The notes: generated by a model from the sequence alone, not told the origin. A stretch of 64,000 nucleotides of DNA from Qingshengfaniella alkalisoli (GCF_007855645.1 NZ_CP042261.1:42501-106500), one strand, 5' to 3'. Positions 20,637 to 30,334 are shown, counted from the first letter of the stretch. Made by a program: numbers and translations.

Positions 20637-21053
20637 GGCCTCGGCCGCGATGGCATCGCAGACCGTGGTAGAACAGTTGACCGAGACCATGATGCCGATG
20701 AAATTGCGCGTACCAACCCGCCCGTCCGGACGCTCGTAGCCCTGAAAAGTTGTCCGGGATGGCGGATTGGCGCGAGTGCCTGCGGTGATACTTTGGTCCG
20801 AGTGCTGTTCAGGCAAAGCACAATTGTGGACGTGGACATGATCCCCCGCCGCAATGTCTTGCGAGGCGATTGCAATGATCTGACCGTATTTGATGACTGG
20901 CGCGCCGGTTTTCATGGTGGTCCTGGCTATCTTGTGACCGCTTGCGATGTCTTGCCGCTCAGTCAGCCCGTCGTGAGTATCACCCGCACAAACGTTGTCG
21001 AGTGCCACGGTGACGGTATCAGTAGGGTCGAGTATCATGAGGCGCGCGGTCAC
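20636..21053 (-). pseudogene. uxaA: Altronate dehydratase, truncated (UxaA, N-terminal part)
   Basis: The frame encodes the SAF-like N-terminal domain (LDPTDTVTVAL, HKIARTTMKTGAPVIKYGQIIA, HVHVHNCAL) and the beginning of the main domain (GYERPDGRVGTRNFIGIMVSVNCS). It stops matching after about 138 residues, where an IS481 fragment begins on the opposite strand. Intact proteins have about 500 residues. UxaA dehydrates altronate to 2-keto-3-deoxygluconate. The start overlaps the uxaB-like gene by four bases, so it was the next gene of the operon. The product is probably non-functional. Confidence 0.85.
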
Positions 21054-22162
21054 GACGGTGCTCCTTCGGCGGCGATCTTTTCAAGCGTAGGTGCGCAGTA
21101 GCCCGGATCGGCCGTTCGCGCCCACGCGAGGAAGGCGGTGATGCGACGCGCGACCTTTTGGGGATGGTTCTGAGCAATATCCGCAATCCGGTGGTCGAGA
21201 AACGGATTGGAAAACCGCTCGAGTGTCGTGGCGAGGTATTCTTCCGCCTCTTCTCCCATCTGGTGAGCTGCGAAGCCAGGAAGGACTTCGTCCTCAATCA
21301 CCCTGCGCATCCGTCGACCATCGGGTTCTCTAAGCAATTCTCGCACCAGCGCGTCCGGGTTTCCCACGCCGTCCTTCCAAAAAGATGCCAGCACCGTGTG
21401 ACCGAGGTTGAGGATGTGCAACTTTAACCGTTCGACAGCTTCCAGTGCATCGACCATCTGTATGGCGGAATGCACGGTCGGTGCGGTGAGACCGGGCTGG
21501 TTCTCAATCGCCCAGAGCGCGTAGGGCTCGGCGACCGCGCCGACGGGGTCGATTGGCTCAGAAACGATGCGATCGACCAGACTGTTTGCCCAGAGACAGG
21601 CGTTGAGCCAGTCGATATGCGCGGGGGCGGCACCTTGCTGACGGGCGATCTCTAAGACACGCTCACGCAGGACCCTGCCGTTCTCTGGGATGAGTTCCAT
21701 TGGGAATATGGTCAAAGGCGTACCCGCAGCAAGAAACCGTCCGCTCAGCAAATGGTAGAGCTTGGCAGGATAGCTCATGGCTTGATCGAACTTTGCTGAG
21801 GTATCAGATGGGCATGGATCGAAGCCGTTGTCTCCGGTGTTGGAGAGGATGATTTCGGCTTCATCTATGACCAGATTTTCCAGTTCGGGCCAGTCAGTCG
21901 CAGTCGAGAGAGTTCGCCGGACACTGTGGACACGATGTTCCTCGTCAATAACGCGGCCATTCTCGATGCCCCTGATCCGTACAGGAAAGCCCGCAGGATC
22001 GGCGAGCGCGCTGAGACGTGCGGCACGGCCCGGGTCTCCCGAACTTTGCACGACGGTGATCGCGCGCGCAGGGGTGCCCTCGCATAGGAACAAATCCGCG
22101 TGCGCCTGTAGGAAACGCGACGTACCAAACTGGATGATGGGAGTCTTTTCGGTGTGGGGCAT
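21050..22162 (-). CDS. uxaB: Mannitol dehydrogenase family protein, probable tagaturonate reductase
   Basis: The 370-residue protein starts IIQFGTSRFLQAHADLF, the Rossmann entrance of the long-chain mannitol dehydrogenase family. It carries the catalytic signature KLHILNLGHTVLASF (Lys, Asn, His). Family members interconvert hexuronate keto acids and hexonates with NAD(H). Being next to uxaA points to tagaturonate-altronate conversion. It is shorter than E. coli UxaB (about 480 residues), so another hexonate substrate is possible. Confidence 0.75.
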   Translation of the reverse strand: MPHTEKTPIIQFGTSRFLQAHADLFLCEGTPARAITVVQSSGDPGRAARLSALADPAGFPVRIRGIENGRVIDEEHRVHSVRRTLSTATDWPELENLVIDEAEIILSNTGDNGFDPCPSDTSAKFDQAMSYPAKLYHLLSGRFLAAGTPLTIFPMELIPENGRVLRERVLEIARQQGAAPAHIDWLNACLWANSLVDRIVSEPIDPVGAVAEPYALWAIENQPGLTAPTVHSAIQMVDALEAVERLKLHILNLGHTVLASFWKDGVGNPDALVRELLREPDGRRMRRVIEDEVLPGFAAHQMGEEAEEYLATTLERFSNPFLDHRIADIAQNHPQKVARRITAFLAWARTADPGYCAPTLEKIAAEGAPS

Positions 22163-22204
22163 GGTGACCGTTCTCGGGGCCCGCGACGGCGCGGCCCGTT
22201 CGTT

Positions 22205-23203
22205 TCAGCTTTCAATCAATGCGATCATGCGTTCAAGCCGCTCCATCGCGCGCACACCGTCTTCGATGTCGGGGACATCGCAATCTTCGCCACGCAGAAC
22301 CGCAGCGGCATCGGCGATCAGCGCGTTGTAGCCCTTGTGATCCTCGTTGGCGGCAGCGGTGAAGTTCGGGGTCCAACTCAGCGTATCCGCGGCGTTGTCG
22401 AGCGTTGCTTCCGCATCATCCGCCTTGAAGGGCGGATCGCGGAACAGCTTCACGTTGATGATGTTGTCGACTTCAAGCCGGGTGTGGTCGCCCATGATGC
22501 GGATCTCTTCCATCGGAGTGCCGCGTGACTGTGTCGTGCCCATGACGATGTTGCCGATAGTGCCGTTGGACCCGGTGAAGCCGAGGTGAAACAGGATCTT
22601 GCCCGGCGTGGGGCTGATCTTGCGTACCGTCATGTTGGCGAAATCGTCCCCCGAGAACCAGGGGATCAGATCCATGTAATGCACACAGTGATGCAGATAG
22701 AATCCGGTGTAGTCAGGCTCGCCCTCGAAATAGGTCGGCGCGGTCATGTAGCTGCCGGTGATGCCAAGGATCTGGCCGAAGTCACCCCTGTTGAGCACGT
22801 TCTTGGCAATCTTGTTGCCGGTAGAGTAGCGTTTCATGAAGCCGACGATCACAGGCTTTCCGGCTTTTCGGGCGGCATCCGCGACCTCGCGCGCGCCCGC
22901 AGCATCCGCCGCAGGGGGCTTCTCCATGAAAACCGGCAGTCCGTTCTGAAGCGCAGCAATAGAGGCCGCGCGGTGTAGCTCAGGCCCGACGGCCATGCCG
23001 ATGGCGTCAAGGCCGGGAGTTGCCACGAGGTCTTTGAAATCACTGTGGAGCGAGGTCACGCCATATTCATGGGCCACCGCCGACATCGCGGCCTCGTCCC
23101 GGTCGCATAGGGCGGCAATGCGGATATCGTTGCGTCCCAGTTGCGGCAAAAGCATCTGACGCGCGTGACGTCCGCAGCCGATCCATCCGATGTTGAGTGT
23201 CAT
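22205..23203 (-). CDS. Gfo/Idh/MocA family oxidoreductase
   Basis: The 332-residue protein has an N-terminal Rossmann fold ([16 protein letters not shown]) and the EKPPAAD motif with the catalytic-region lysine near residue 95-100, followed by the family's alpha/beta domain ([12 protein letters not shown]). These enzymes oxidise or reduce sugars and cyclitols using NAD(P). It overlaps the isomerase gene by four bases and belongs to the uptake and breakdown operon. The substrate is unknown. Confidence 0.88.
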   Translation of the reverse strand: MTLNIGWIGCGRHARQMLLPQLGRNDIRIAALCDRDEAAMSAVAHEYGVTSLHSDFKDLVATPGLDAIGMAVGPELHRAASIAALQNGLPVFMEKPPAADAAGAREVADAARKAGKPVIVGFMKRYSTGNKIAKNVLNRGDFGQILGITGSYMTAPTYFEGEPDYTGFYLHHCVHYMDLIPWFSGDDFANMTVRKISPTPGKILFHLGFTGSNGTIGNIVMGTTQSRGTPMEEIRIMGDHTRLEVDNIINVKLFRDPPFKADDAEATLDNAADTLSWTPNFTAAANEDHKGYNALIADAAAVLRGEDCDVPDIEDGVRAMERLERMIALIES

Positions 23204-24087
23204 TGTGCCACCTCCGCCAGAGCCAGTGCCGAGCGGATGACGCCGAGTCCCGCACGCAGTTTGGCGCTTTCGTCTTCACGAGGTGCGCGCCAATGCGCTA
23301 TGGGCAGAGCGACACGGTCGTCGTCCCGGCGGAAGGGCTCCAGCGAGATTGGACCTTTGTAACCGATATGGTGCAGCGCGCGCATCACGGCTGTCCAGTC
23401 GATATGTCCTGTCCCTGCATGACCACGATGGTTCTCGTTCGCCTGAAAATGCACCAGCCGGTCGCCTGTGGCGCGGATTGCATCGGGAATGGAGCGTTCC
23501 TCCATGTTCATGTGGAAGGTGTCGAGCATGACGCCGAGCCCCGGATTGTTCACTTTGTCGACGACCTCGATGGCCTGACGCGTGGTGGAGATGATGTCGG
23601 TCTCGAACCGGTTCAGCGGCTCTAGTCCGAAGACCTTTCCAGCGGCGGCGGCAACCGGGGCAACCTCGGCCAGACCGTTTACTGTGCGCTCGGCGCGTGC
23701 TGCGATATCTTCGTCACTGCGCGGCATTGGGGGGCGTCCGGCAAAGACCATAGGTTCGCCGTAAAGCGGGCCGCCGATGATACGCGCACCGAGACCCTCG
23801 GCGGCGTCCACGCAATGCTTCAAGTAATCGATGCCACCCTGCCGCGCGCTCGGATCCTCTGACGCGATGGAGCGTTGCGGATTGACGCGTGCAGCCAGCA
23901 CCAGCGAGAGACCAGCGTCTTCAGCGGCACGGCGCGTTTCGGCAGGGTCCAAGTTATCCTCGGGCTCGGGCACCAGAAGCTCGACAAAGTCGAACCCCAG
24001 ATCGGCGGCTTTCTGAAAATAGTGCAGGTCCTTGCCGGTGAAAGGCCGGATGAACTGCATGGAGATGATACCGATCGGATTATCCAA
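23200..24087 (-). CDS. Sugar phosphate isomerase/epimerase family protein
   Basis: I place the start at a TTG (24087) preceded by an AGGAAG site. The product then has about 295 residues, starts [16 protein letters not shown], and matches the TIM-barrel AP-endonuclease-2 family ([56 protein letters not shown]). Metal-binding acids and histidines are in place. Such enzymes epimerise keto sugars. An internal ATG (MQFIRPF) is the alternative start. The 29-bp gap to the permease gene puts it in the same operon. Confidence 0.85.
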   Translation of the reverse strand: MDNPIGIISMQFIRPFTGKDLHYFQKAADLGFDFVELLVPEPEDNLDPAETRRAAEDAGLSLVLAARVNPQRSIASEDPSARQGGIDYLKHCVDAAEGLGARIIGGPLYGEPMVFAGRPPMPRSDEDIAARAERTVNGLAEVAPVAAAAGKVFGLEPLNRFETDIISTTRQAIEVVDKVNNPGLGVMLDTFHMNMEERSIPDAIRATGDRLVHFQANENHRGHAGTGHIDWTAVMRALHHIGYKGPISLEPFRRDDDRVALPIAHWRAPREDESAKLRAGLGVIRSALALAEVAQ

Positions 24088-24116
24088 GATCGTCTTCCTT
24101 TCTCGTGTCGTGTGGA

Positions 24117-24950
24117 TCAGCCTTTGACCGCGCCCTGCGTCAGGCCGGAAATCAAGCGTTTTTGTACAAGGAGGAACAGCACCGTCGCGGGCATAGCACC
24201 GACGATTCCGCCGGCGGTCATGAGGCCCCACTGGACCTCGTATTCGCCGATCAGGGTCTGTACCGCGACGGTGATGGTGCGCACGTTGCGGCCACCAAGC
24301 GTCAGCGCGTAGAGATACTCGTTCCAGGAGGTGATGAAGATATAGATGCCGGTTGCCACGATGCCCGGTCCGCAGAGCGGCAGAACCACGCGGCGCAGCG
24401 CGCCGAGGCGGGTGCAACCATCGGTCATCGCGGCTTCATCAAGTGATTTGGGAATGCCGTTCATGTAGCTGACCATCATCCAGATCGAAAACGGGATCGC
24501 GACCGTGGAATTCGCGATGATCAGTGCCAGATGTGTATCAAGCAGCCCGAGCACCCGCATCAGCACAAAAAGCGGCAGGATCAGCAGCACCAGCGGGAAC
24601 ATGTTGATCAGCAGGAATTGCAGCATCAGGATTTTCTTGCCCCGGAATGAGAAGCGCGAAAAAGAATAGGCTGCCGTGATGCTGAGCGAGAGGCCAACCA
24701 CGACCGTGCCGCAGGAGACGATCAAACTGTCGAAAAGGTTGTCACCGAAACCCACGGTGCGAAACAACCGCGTGTAGTTGTCGATGGTCGCGCCGATGAT
24801 CGAAGGGCCTTCGGTGAAGAGTTTCGATTCGTCCGTGACCGAGGTGATGAACATCCAGAGGTATGGGCCAAGCGTGAAGACGAGGATCAGTGCCATCGGC
24901 AGATCGACGATCAGCAGGCGCCGTCCGAGCGGGAGCTTGCGCAGGGCCAT
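24117..24950 (-). CDS. Carbohydrate ABC transporter permease (MalG type)
   Basis: The 277-residue inner-membrane protein has six predicted membrane segments. The cytoplasmic EAA loop that contacts the ATPase reads [20 protein letters not shown], the form of CUT1 sugar importers. It pairs with the MalF-like permease, whose stop overlaps its start by one base. Confidence 0.93.
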   Translation of the reverse strand: MALRKLPLGRRLLIVDLPMALILVFTLGPYLWMFITSVTDESKLFTEGPSIIGATIDNYTRLFRTVGFGDNLFDSLIVSCGTVVVGLSLSITAAYSFSRFSFRGKKILMLQFLLINMFPLVLLILPLFVLMRVLGLLDTHLALIIANSTVAIPFSIWMMVSYMNGIPKSLDEAAMTDGCTRLGALRRVVLPLCGPGIVATGIYIFITSWNEYLYALTLGGRNVRTITVAVQTLIGEYEVQWGLMTAGGIVGAMPATVLFLLVQKRLISGLTQGAVKG

Positions 24951-25885
24951 TATTGCACCGCCTTTCCGGTCCGCCGCAGATAGACCATCACGACGCCCAT
25001 AAGCAGAAGGGTGAACAGTACCGCCAGTGCCGATCCATAGCCGAAGTCGAGGTTAGTCCGCGCTTTGACAAATGCGTAGAGCGGCAGGGTGTAGGTGGAA
25101 TAGCCCGGACCGCCTCCGGTCATCACGAAGATCACGTCGAAGGAATTGGCGACCCAGATCGTACGGAGCAACACCGAGGTCACGAGCACGCCCGAGATGC
25201 CCGGCAGCGTGATGTGCCAGAATTGCCGCCACGTGCTGGCCCCGTCGATGGAAGCGGCTTCGTAGTAGCTGCGCGGGATCGATTGCAGCCCTGCGAGGAT
25301 CATTACGGCGAAGAAGGGGAAGCCCTGCCACGTCAGTGTGAGTATGATCGCGCCGAGCGCCGTCTTCGGATCCGCAAGCCAAGGCACAGCCTGTTCGATC
25401 AGTCCGAGACGCAGCATGAAATCGTTCATCACGCCGTAATTGCTGTCGTAGATCCAGACCCACATCAGCGCGATCACGACTGAGGGCAGGGCCCAAGGGA
25501 TGATGATCAGCGCGCGTGCAACAGGGCGCCAAGGGAAGTTCTGATTCAGCAGGAGCGCGGTTACCAGACCCAGTAGAAGCTGCGCGGGGATCGTGACGCC
25601 GATCCAGATCACAGTGTGCTTGAGCGAGATCCAGAAGACCTCGTCCTGCAGCGCGGCAATGAAATTATCTAGTCCGACGAAGGTGAAGTCGTTGGGGCGA
25701 AACAGCACGTAATCATGCAGGCTCATCCATGCGGTTTGCAGCATCGGCAGAAACACGATGGCGAGTGTGACGATCACAGCGGGCGAGAGCATCGCATAGG
25801 GCAATACGCTGCGGCCAAGCCGGGTGCCGGTCATGTCTTCTTTCGGGCCGGGGCGGTCAGATGGGTTGAGGTCTTGTGCAGACAT
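24950..25885 (-). CDS. Carbohydrate ABC transporter permease (MalF type)
   Basis: The 311-residue membrane protein begins with a short polar tail and has six membrane segments. Its EAA loop reads EAASIDGASTWRQFWHITLP. Together with the MalG-like protein it forms the channel of a CUT1 importer. It lies about 100 bp after the binding-protein gene in the same operon. Confidence 0.93.
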   Translation of the reverse strand: MSAQDLNPSDRPGPKEDMTGTRLGRSVLPYAMLSPAVIVTLAIVFLPMLQTAWMSLHDYVLFRPNDFTFVGLDNFIAALQDEVFWISLKHTVIWIGVTIPAQLLLGLVTALLLNQNFPWRPVARALIIIPWALPSVVIALMWVWIYDSNYGVMNDFMLRLGLIEQAVPWLADPKTALGAIILTLTWQGFPFFAVMILAGLQSIPRSYYEAASIDGASTWRQFWHITLPGISGVLVTSVLLRTIWVANSFDVIFVMTGGGPGYSTYTLPLYAFVKARTNLDFGYGSALAVLFTLLLMGVVMVYLRRTGKAVQ

Positions 25886-25983
25886 GGCTCACCTTTTCGC
25901 GCCGGACGGTGCCCGCGCGTGACTGGAAAACTGGAGAGACCGGGGCGGCGCGTAGTCGCCACCCCAATCGGGGAGGTGTGGGG

Positions 25984-27201
25984 TCAGTTGCCGTAAAGCT
26001 TCGCTATCTCAGCGTTCATCTCTGCTGCTGTAATTTCACCGGTCAGGGCGCGCTGCATCGCCACTGGCCAGACGGTGTTCACGAAGTCCGAGGTCTCTGG
26101 CGTGTTCGGCAGAAGATGCGCAAAAGGCAGCGAGTTGACGGTCGCATCCACGAAACGCTTGGGATGCAGCGTCCAGCCGTCACTGTCGGATTTTGTTACT
26201 GGCAGCTGGCCTGTCGCTTCATTGAACTTGGCGTTGTTACCCGATTCCGAGAGGAACGAGATCCATTTCCATGCTGCGTCCTTATCTTCGGCCGAGGACA
26301 GAACAGCAGTGCTTTCATCGCCGTAGGCGGTCCATTGACCTCCGCCGCAGCTTGGGACCGGCGCCGCATCGACATTGTCGCCAAGCGCTTCGACCATGCC
26401 ATTCGCCGATCCGATGTGATGGATGGTCATCGCCGTCTTGCCGGCCTTGAAGCCGCCGATGGTTTCCTGAAACCCATCGTTGGGCGCAGAGGGCGGGAAA
26501 ACCTTGTCCTCCTGGAACAGGTCCATCACGAACTGCGTGCCCGCAATGGCGTTGTCGTTCTCCATCCCACCGACGAGGTTTACGCCATCACCGCCGAGGG
26601 TGAAGCTGCCCCAGTGGTCGTGACCACCCTTGCCGCCGCGGAAACCGAAGCCATAGATGTCGGTCTGCCCGTCGCCATCGGTGTCGCGCGTCAGTTGTTT
26701 GGCGACATTGCGGAAGTCCTCGCAGGTCTTGGGCACCTCAAGACCGAGGTCGGCGAACATGTCGGGACGGTAATAGAGATACAGAACGACATATTGTACC
26801 GGTAGGTAGTAGGACTGCCCGTCTTCGGCTTTGGTCAGCTCCAGCAGATTGTCCTGCAGGTCGGATTTACCTTCCCATGCGTCGATCCGTTCTCCGATCG
26901 GTTCAAGAGCACCCATGCCGATCAGGCGGGGTTGCGCAAACATCTTGACCATGGCCGCGTCAGGCGCGTTGCCTCCGATCACCGCCGTATAGAGATTATC
27001 GTAATAGCTGTTCCAAGGGATGTTCTCGGCCTCGACGGTGATGCCGGGGTTCGCGGCCTCAAAACTGGCGACGAGTTCATCCATCGGGTTGTCGGCATTG
27101 TCGAAATGGTACCAGAAGCGCACCGTGCTGTCAGCAGAAGCTATTGCCGCGCTGAGAGCCAAAGCACTGCTTGCTAAGCCCAAGGTTTTGAAGATGGTCA
27201 T
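25984..27201 (-). CDS. ABC transporter extracellular solute-binding protein (sugar, family 1)
   Basis: The start at 27201 follows GGGAGGAG. The 405-residue product opens with a signal peptide (MTIFKTLGLASSALALSAA, cleavage after ASA). The mature part follows UgpB/MalE-type proteins (FWYHFDNADNPMDELVASF, NIPWNSYYDNLYTAV, YYLPVQYVVLYLYYRPDMF). It binds the sugar in the periplasm and hands it to the MalF/MalG-like pair. The uxaA/uxaB and isomerase context suggests a uronate or uronate-containing sugar, which is an inference. Confidence 0.92.
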   Translation of the reverse strand: MTIFKTLGLASSALALSAAIASADSTVRFWYHFDNADNPMDELVASFEAANPGITVEAENIPWNSYYDNLYTAVIGGNAPDAAMVKMFAQPRLIGMGALEPIGERIDAWEGKSDLQDNLLELTKAEDGQSYYLPVQYVVLYLYYRPDMFADLGLEVPKTCEDFRNVAKQLTRDTDGDGQTDIYGFGFRGGKGGHDHWGSFTLGGDGVNLVGGMENDNAIAGTQFVMDLFQEDKVFPPSAPNDGFQETIGGFKAGKTAMTIHHIGSANGMVEALGDNVDAAPVPSCGGGQWTAYGDESTAVLSSAEDKDAAWKWISFLSESGNNAKFNEATGQLPVTKSDSDGWTLHPKRFVDATVNSLPFAHLLPNTPETSDFVNTVWPVAMQRALTGEITAAEMNAEIAKLYGN

Positions 27202-27233
27202 GTTTTGTCTCCTCCCAGATGTTGCCGCTATCC

Positions 27234-28142
27234 TCATGCAGCCCGTGTCTTGAATATCTCGCCTGCTTTCTCGAACGCGTGCCGTGCCTCGGGCAGGACG
27301 CTGCCCATTTGCATGAAACCGTGAACGACGCCGTCGATCAGATCGAACGGGTCTGCCCGCCCCAAGGCGTGCAAACGTCCCGCCAGCGTCTCGGATTCAG
27401 ATCGCAGCGGATCAAGGCCTGCGGCATTCAGATAGAGCGGTGGCAGCGCACGAAGCTGTGCGTCGCTGGCGTGCAGAGGCGCGACGGTCTCCACGTTCCG
27501 CGTATCGGCGGGGGTGTACCAATCCCAGTATCTCTGCATCTTCTCTCGAGTGAGGCCCGGCCCGTCGGCATGGGCGACATAGGACGGTGTGTTGAAATCC
27601 GCGCCGTAAACGCCGTAAAATAACAGCGCCTGAGCTGGCAGTTCCGCGCCCTCGTTGATCAAGCGCAACATTGCGCAGAGCGCCAGATTTGCACCGGCAC
27701 TGTCGCCAGCAATGCTCCAGCGGCGATCGGGTGCGCGGGCACTCCATGCGTCGAGGATATCATTCATTCCGGCGGGATAGGGCTGTTCGGGCGCGAGGCG
27801 ATAATCGATTGTAAGCACTGGGGCACGGCATGCAATAGCGAGACGGCGGGCTGCGCCCTCATGTGTCGCAGCTGAGCAAAATGAGAAACCGCCGCCATGC
27901 ACATGCAGGATCGCGTCGGTCCCCGCGTCGTTTTTCGGGACAACATAGCGCGCCGACATGTCGGAGATCATCACTGTTCGCGCCTCAGCAACGTCGGGCA
28001 AATCGTCATTCCAGCGCATGTTGGTAAGGGCTGCTAATGCGCGACCGGCACCGGGGGCGAGCGTCGTTGGATCGGCAAGCCCCTTGTCCTCGACTGCAAG
28101 TCGATCCAACACGCGTTTCATATTGGCTGTCGGTTCGCTCAT
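27234..28142 (-). CDS. Alpha/beta hydrolase (hormone-sensitive lipase family esterase)
   Basis: The 302-residue enzyme has the oxyanion-hole motif HGGGFSF and the nucleophile motif GDSAG (Ser). The probable acid is the Asp in AGLDPLRSE and the His is in VVHGFMQM. The family hydrolyses esters. Between a GntR regulator (4-bp overlap) and a sugar-binding protein, it may remove acyl groups or open lactones on the imported sugar. That role is inferred. Confidence 0.88.
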   Translation of the reverse strand: MSEPTANMKRVLDRLAVEDKGLADPTTLAPGAGRALAALTNMRWNDDLPDVAEARTVMISDMSARYVVPKNDAGTDAILHVHGGGFSFCSAATHEGAARRLAIACRAPVLTIDYRLAPEQPYPAGMNDILDAWSARAPDRRWSIAGDSAGANLALCAMLRLINEGAELPAQALLFYGVYGADFNTPSYVAHADGPGLTREKMQRYWDWYTPADTRNVETVAPLHASDAQLRALPPLYLNAAGLDPLRSESETLAGRLHALGRADPFDLIDGVVHGFMQMGSVLPEARHAFEKAGEIFKTRAA

Positions 28143-28834
28143 TTACTCCTCGCGCCAGTAAGGTCGGGGCCGAAATCGACGATTGTCGATATGTGATGGC
28201 AAAGCAGGGTCTTCAGACCGTCCAGATCGCGCTGTTCGAGCGACCGGATAATCTGCACATGACGCTCGGCCGTTTCTTCAAGCTCGCGATTAGGCTGCGA
28301 GTTTAGGATCTTGAAGCGGTGGTTGTGGATCAGGCAGCGCGCCAGAATGGGAGCCACGACCGGCAGATTTGCCGACGCGAAAAGTCGCGCATGAAAAGCG
28401 CGGTCATGCAGTGAGAGCAGGTATTCGTCGGCGTCACGGGCTGCATTGCGCATGGCATTCAGCCTGTCATGAAGATCCCCCAGCAGATCCTGGTCAGTGT
28501 TTTCAATGACGCGGTCCAGATAATCGCATTCAATGTTCAGGCGGATCCCGATCAACGCACGTGCATCAGCCGTCTTGCACGGGGCTACATGGGTTCCGCG
28601 ATGGGGCAGCCGGATCACGAGGCCTTCTTCGGCGAGCTGCATCAGTGCCTCGCGAACAGTTCCCTGACTGCACTTAAAGCGTTGTGCAAGGTCAAGCTCC
28701 AGCACGACCGCGTCGGGTTCGAGCACGCCCAGCACGATCTGCTTCTGCAGCGCGACATAGACGGTGTGACTGCGTCGGCTCGACTGGCGCGGCACAAGAT
28801 CCGTGTCTTGTTGCGTGAAGCTTTCGACTGCCAT
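28139..28834 (-). CDS. GntR-family transcriptional regulator (FCD type)
   Basis: From the ATG at 28834 the product has 231 residues. It has an N-terminal winged helix (YVALQKQIVLGVLEP, LDLAQRFKCSQGTVREALMQLAEEGLVIR) and a C-terminal FCD domain with likely metal-binding D/H residues (DRAFHARLF, ERHVQII, CHHIS). It is the first gene of the minus-strand uptake operon and divergent from the ATPase gene. A double palindrome in the 130-bp gap is its likely operator. The ligand is probably a sugar acid of the pathway. Confidence 0.9.
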   Translation of the reverse strand: MAVESFTQQDTDLVPRQSSRRSHTVYVALQKQIVLGVLEPDAVVLELDLAQRFKCSQGTVREALMQLAEEGLVIRLPHRGTHVAPCKTADARALIGIRLNIECDYLDRVIENTDQDLLGDLHDRLNAMRNAARDADEYLLSLHDRAFHARLFASANLPVVAPILARCLIHNHRFKILNSQPNRELEETAERHVQIIRSLEQRDLDGLKTLLCHHISTIVDFGPDLTGARSK

Positions 28835-28880
28835 TCCCCCCGTGCCTTTCGATTTCTGCCAAATTTCCGGCTTGTTCCAA

Positions 28881-28922
28881 TGTTGCATTATCGATAACAT
28901 TCTAATTATCGATAATGCAACA
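28881..28922. promoter_or_regulatory. Double-palindrome operator between gntR and the ATPase gene
   Basis: Two 17-bp arms (tgttgcattatcgataa at 28881-28897 and its exact reverse complement at 28906-28922) are separated by 8 bp. Each arm contains the 10-bp palindrome TTATCGATAA, with centres 18 bp apart. The site lies 47 bp upstream of gntR and 43 bp upstream of the ATPase start, so it can control both directions. Such paired sites suit a GntR dimer-of-dimers; the match to this regulator is inferred. Confidence 0.7.
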
Positions 28923-28964
28923 TCGAATTTCAGATTGACCACGTGTTGCTCCGGGGAGGAAACC

Positions 28965-30041
28965 ATGGCGGAAATCAAGCTAGAGAAAATTGTGAAGGAT
29001 TACGGGCCGGTGCGTGCGATTCACGGCGTGGATTTGCATGTGAGGGACGGAGAGTTCGTCGCTTTCGTCGGCCCGTCCGGCTGTGGCAAGTCTACGATGC
29101 TGCGGATGATTGCCGGTCTTGAGACTATTTCAGGTGGCACCTTGCAGATTGGCGGAAAGGTCGTAAATGATATCGAACCGCGCGGGCGCGACGTTGCAAT
29201 GGTCTTTCAGGATTACGCGCTCTATCCGCATATGACGAATGCTGACAATATCGGCTTCGGGTTGAAGATGCGTGGCTGGAAGGCCAAGGATATCGCGCTT
29301 CGCGTGGCGGAAACCGCGCGCATTCTTCAGATCGAACCCTATCTGGATCGACGGCCCGGTCAGCTTTCCGGCGGTCAGCGGCAGCGCGTCGCTATGGGCC
29401 GCGCAATTGTGCGTGAGCCTTCGGTGTTCCTGTTCGACGAACCACTCTCTAATCTCGATGCCAAGTTGAGGGTGGAAATGCGAACGCAGATCAAGCGGCT
29501 GCACGCAATGCTTGGAACCACGACAGTCTATGTGACCCATGACCAGACCGAAGCGATGACATTGGCTGATCGGGTTGTTGTGCTGCGCGGCGGGCATATC
29601 GTGCAGGAGGGGCCGCCGATCGAGTTGTACGAAAAGCCCAACTGTCGGTTCGTCGGCGAGTTTATCGGCTCGCCGCAAATGAATGTGTTCGGCGGAGTAG
29701 TTGACCGTTCTGGTGGCGCACCGCGTCTTCGAATCGGTGAAACCGCTCTCGATCTTGGCGAAATCGCGGCATTTGATGGCACCCGCATCGATCTTGGTAT
29801 CAGGCCCGAGCATTTGGAGAGGACAGATTCTGACAAGAGCCTGCTTCACCCCATGGTTGAGGTATTCGAACCGCTTGGCTCGGACACGATGGCGATCTGC
29901 AATTTCGAGGGACAAGAGATGACGGCGCGGCTTGACCCGAAAGTGTCTCTCAGACCGAATGCACCCATTCATCTGGGATTTGATCCTGCCAACCTTCACT
30001 TTTTCGATAGTGAAAGCGGTCAACGTTTGTCCGAGGTTTAG
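28965..30041 (+). CDS. Sugar ABC transporter ATP-binding protein (UgpC/MalK type)
   Basis: The start at 28965 has a GGGGAGGA site. The 358-residue ATPase has Walker A GPSGCGKST, the signature LSGGQRQRVAMGRAI, Walker B VFLFDEPLSNLD and the switch His in YVTHDQTEAM. A C-terminal TOBE domain follows (IGSPQMNVFGG, GIRPEHLER). It energises CUT1 importers. No other ATPase accompanies the minus-strand permeases, so it is the expected partner, co-controlled from the divergent promoter. Confidence 0.94.
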   Translation: MAEIKLEKIVKDYGPVRAIHGVDLHVRDGEFVAFVGPSGCGKSTMLRMIAGLETISGGTLQIGGKVVNDIEPRGRDVAMVFQDYALYPHMTNADNIGFGLKMRGWKAKDIALRVAETARILQIEPYLDRRPGQLSGGQRQRVAMGRAIVREPSVFLFDEPLSNLDAKLRVEMRTQIKRLHAMLGTTTVYVTHDQTEAMTLADRVVVLRGGHIVQEGPPIELYEKPNCRFVGEFIGSPQMNVFGGVVDRSGGAPRLRIGETALDLGEIAAFDGTRIDLGIRPEHLERTDSDKSLLHPMVEVFEPLGSDTMAICNFEGQEMTARLDPKVSLRPNAPIHLGFDPANLHFFDSESGQRLSEV

Positions 30042-30228
30042 CGAGATGGGCTTGGTGATGTGACCGCGACCACGGCATTTTGGTGCCAAGACGAGCGGGA
30101 ACATCATCAGCCTCTCGACCTCAAAAGGTACCGAAATTTAGGAGTTTTCAAAACAAACGGTCCGTCTGGCCCAAATCAACTCGCTATGCGGACTTCAGAT
30201 AGTTCCGCGAAACAGTGTCCAAGTCGCC

Positions 30229-30247
30229 CTCCCGCAACCAAAAATAC
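30229..30247 (+). repeat. Putative attR, 19-bp direct repeat of the tRNA-fMet 3' end
   Basis: This is identical over 19 bp to 1604-1622. The bases just before it (ccaagtcgc) only loosely resemble a tRNA T-arm, so no complete tRNA is present. Just after it comes a strong terminator, as expected for the original downstream sequence of a tRNA. This would be the distal island boundary. Confidence 0.6.
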
Positions 30248-30253
30248 TGACCC

Positions 30254-30285
30254 GGCTGCACCCGAAAGGGTCGCGGCTTTTTTTC
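30254..30285 (+). terminator. Terminator, possibly the displaced tRNA-fMet terminator
   Basis: The core stem ACCC-GAAA-GGGT is extended by imperfect pairing of GGCTGC with CGCGGC and followed by ttttttt. It could end the ATPase transcript. Its position directly after the tRNA-end repeat suggests that it originally served the rRNA/tRNA operon. Confidence 0.65.
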
Positions 30286-30334
30286 TTTCCGCAAAGCTCA
30301 ACAGTTCCAACAGCCCGCCACGGACTTCGAGCCA

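Noticed and set aside
24088-24417. Long N-terminal extension of the sugar isomerase
   Set aside because: It overlaps the MalG-like gene on the same strand in another frame and is Arg/His-rich noise; the TTG at 24087 has a ribosome site.
29130-30107. 325-codon frame opposite the ATPase gene
   Set aside because: It is antisense to a clear UgpC/MalK ATPase and has no recognisable motif.
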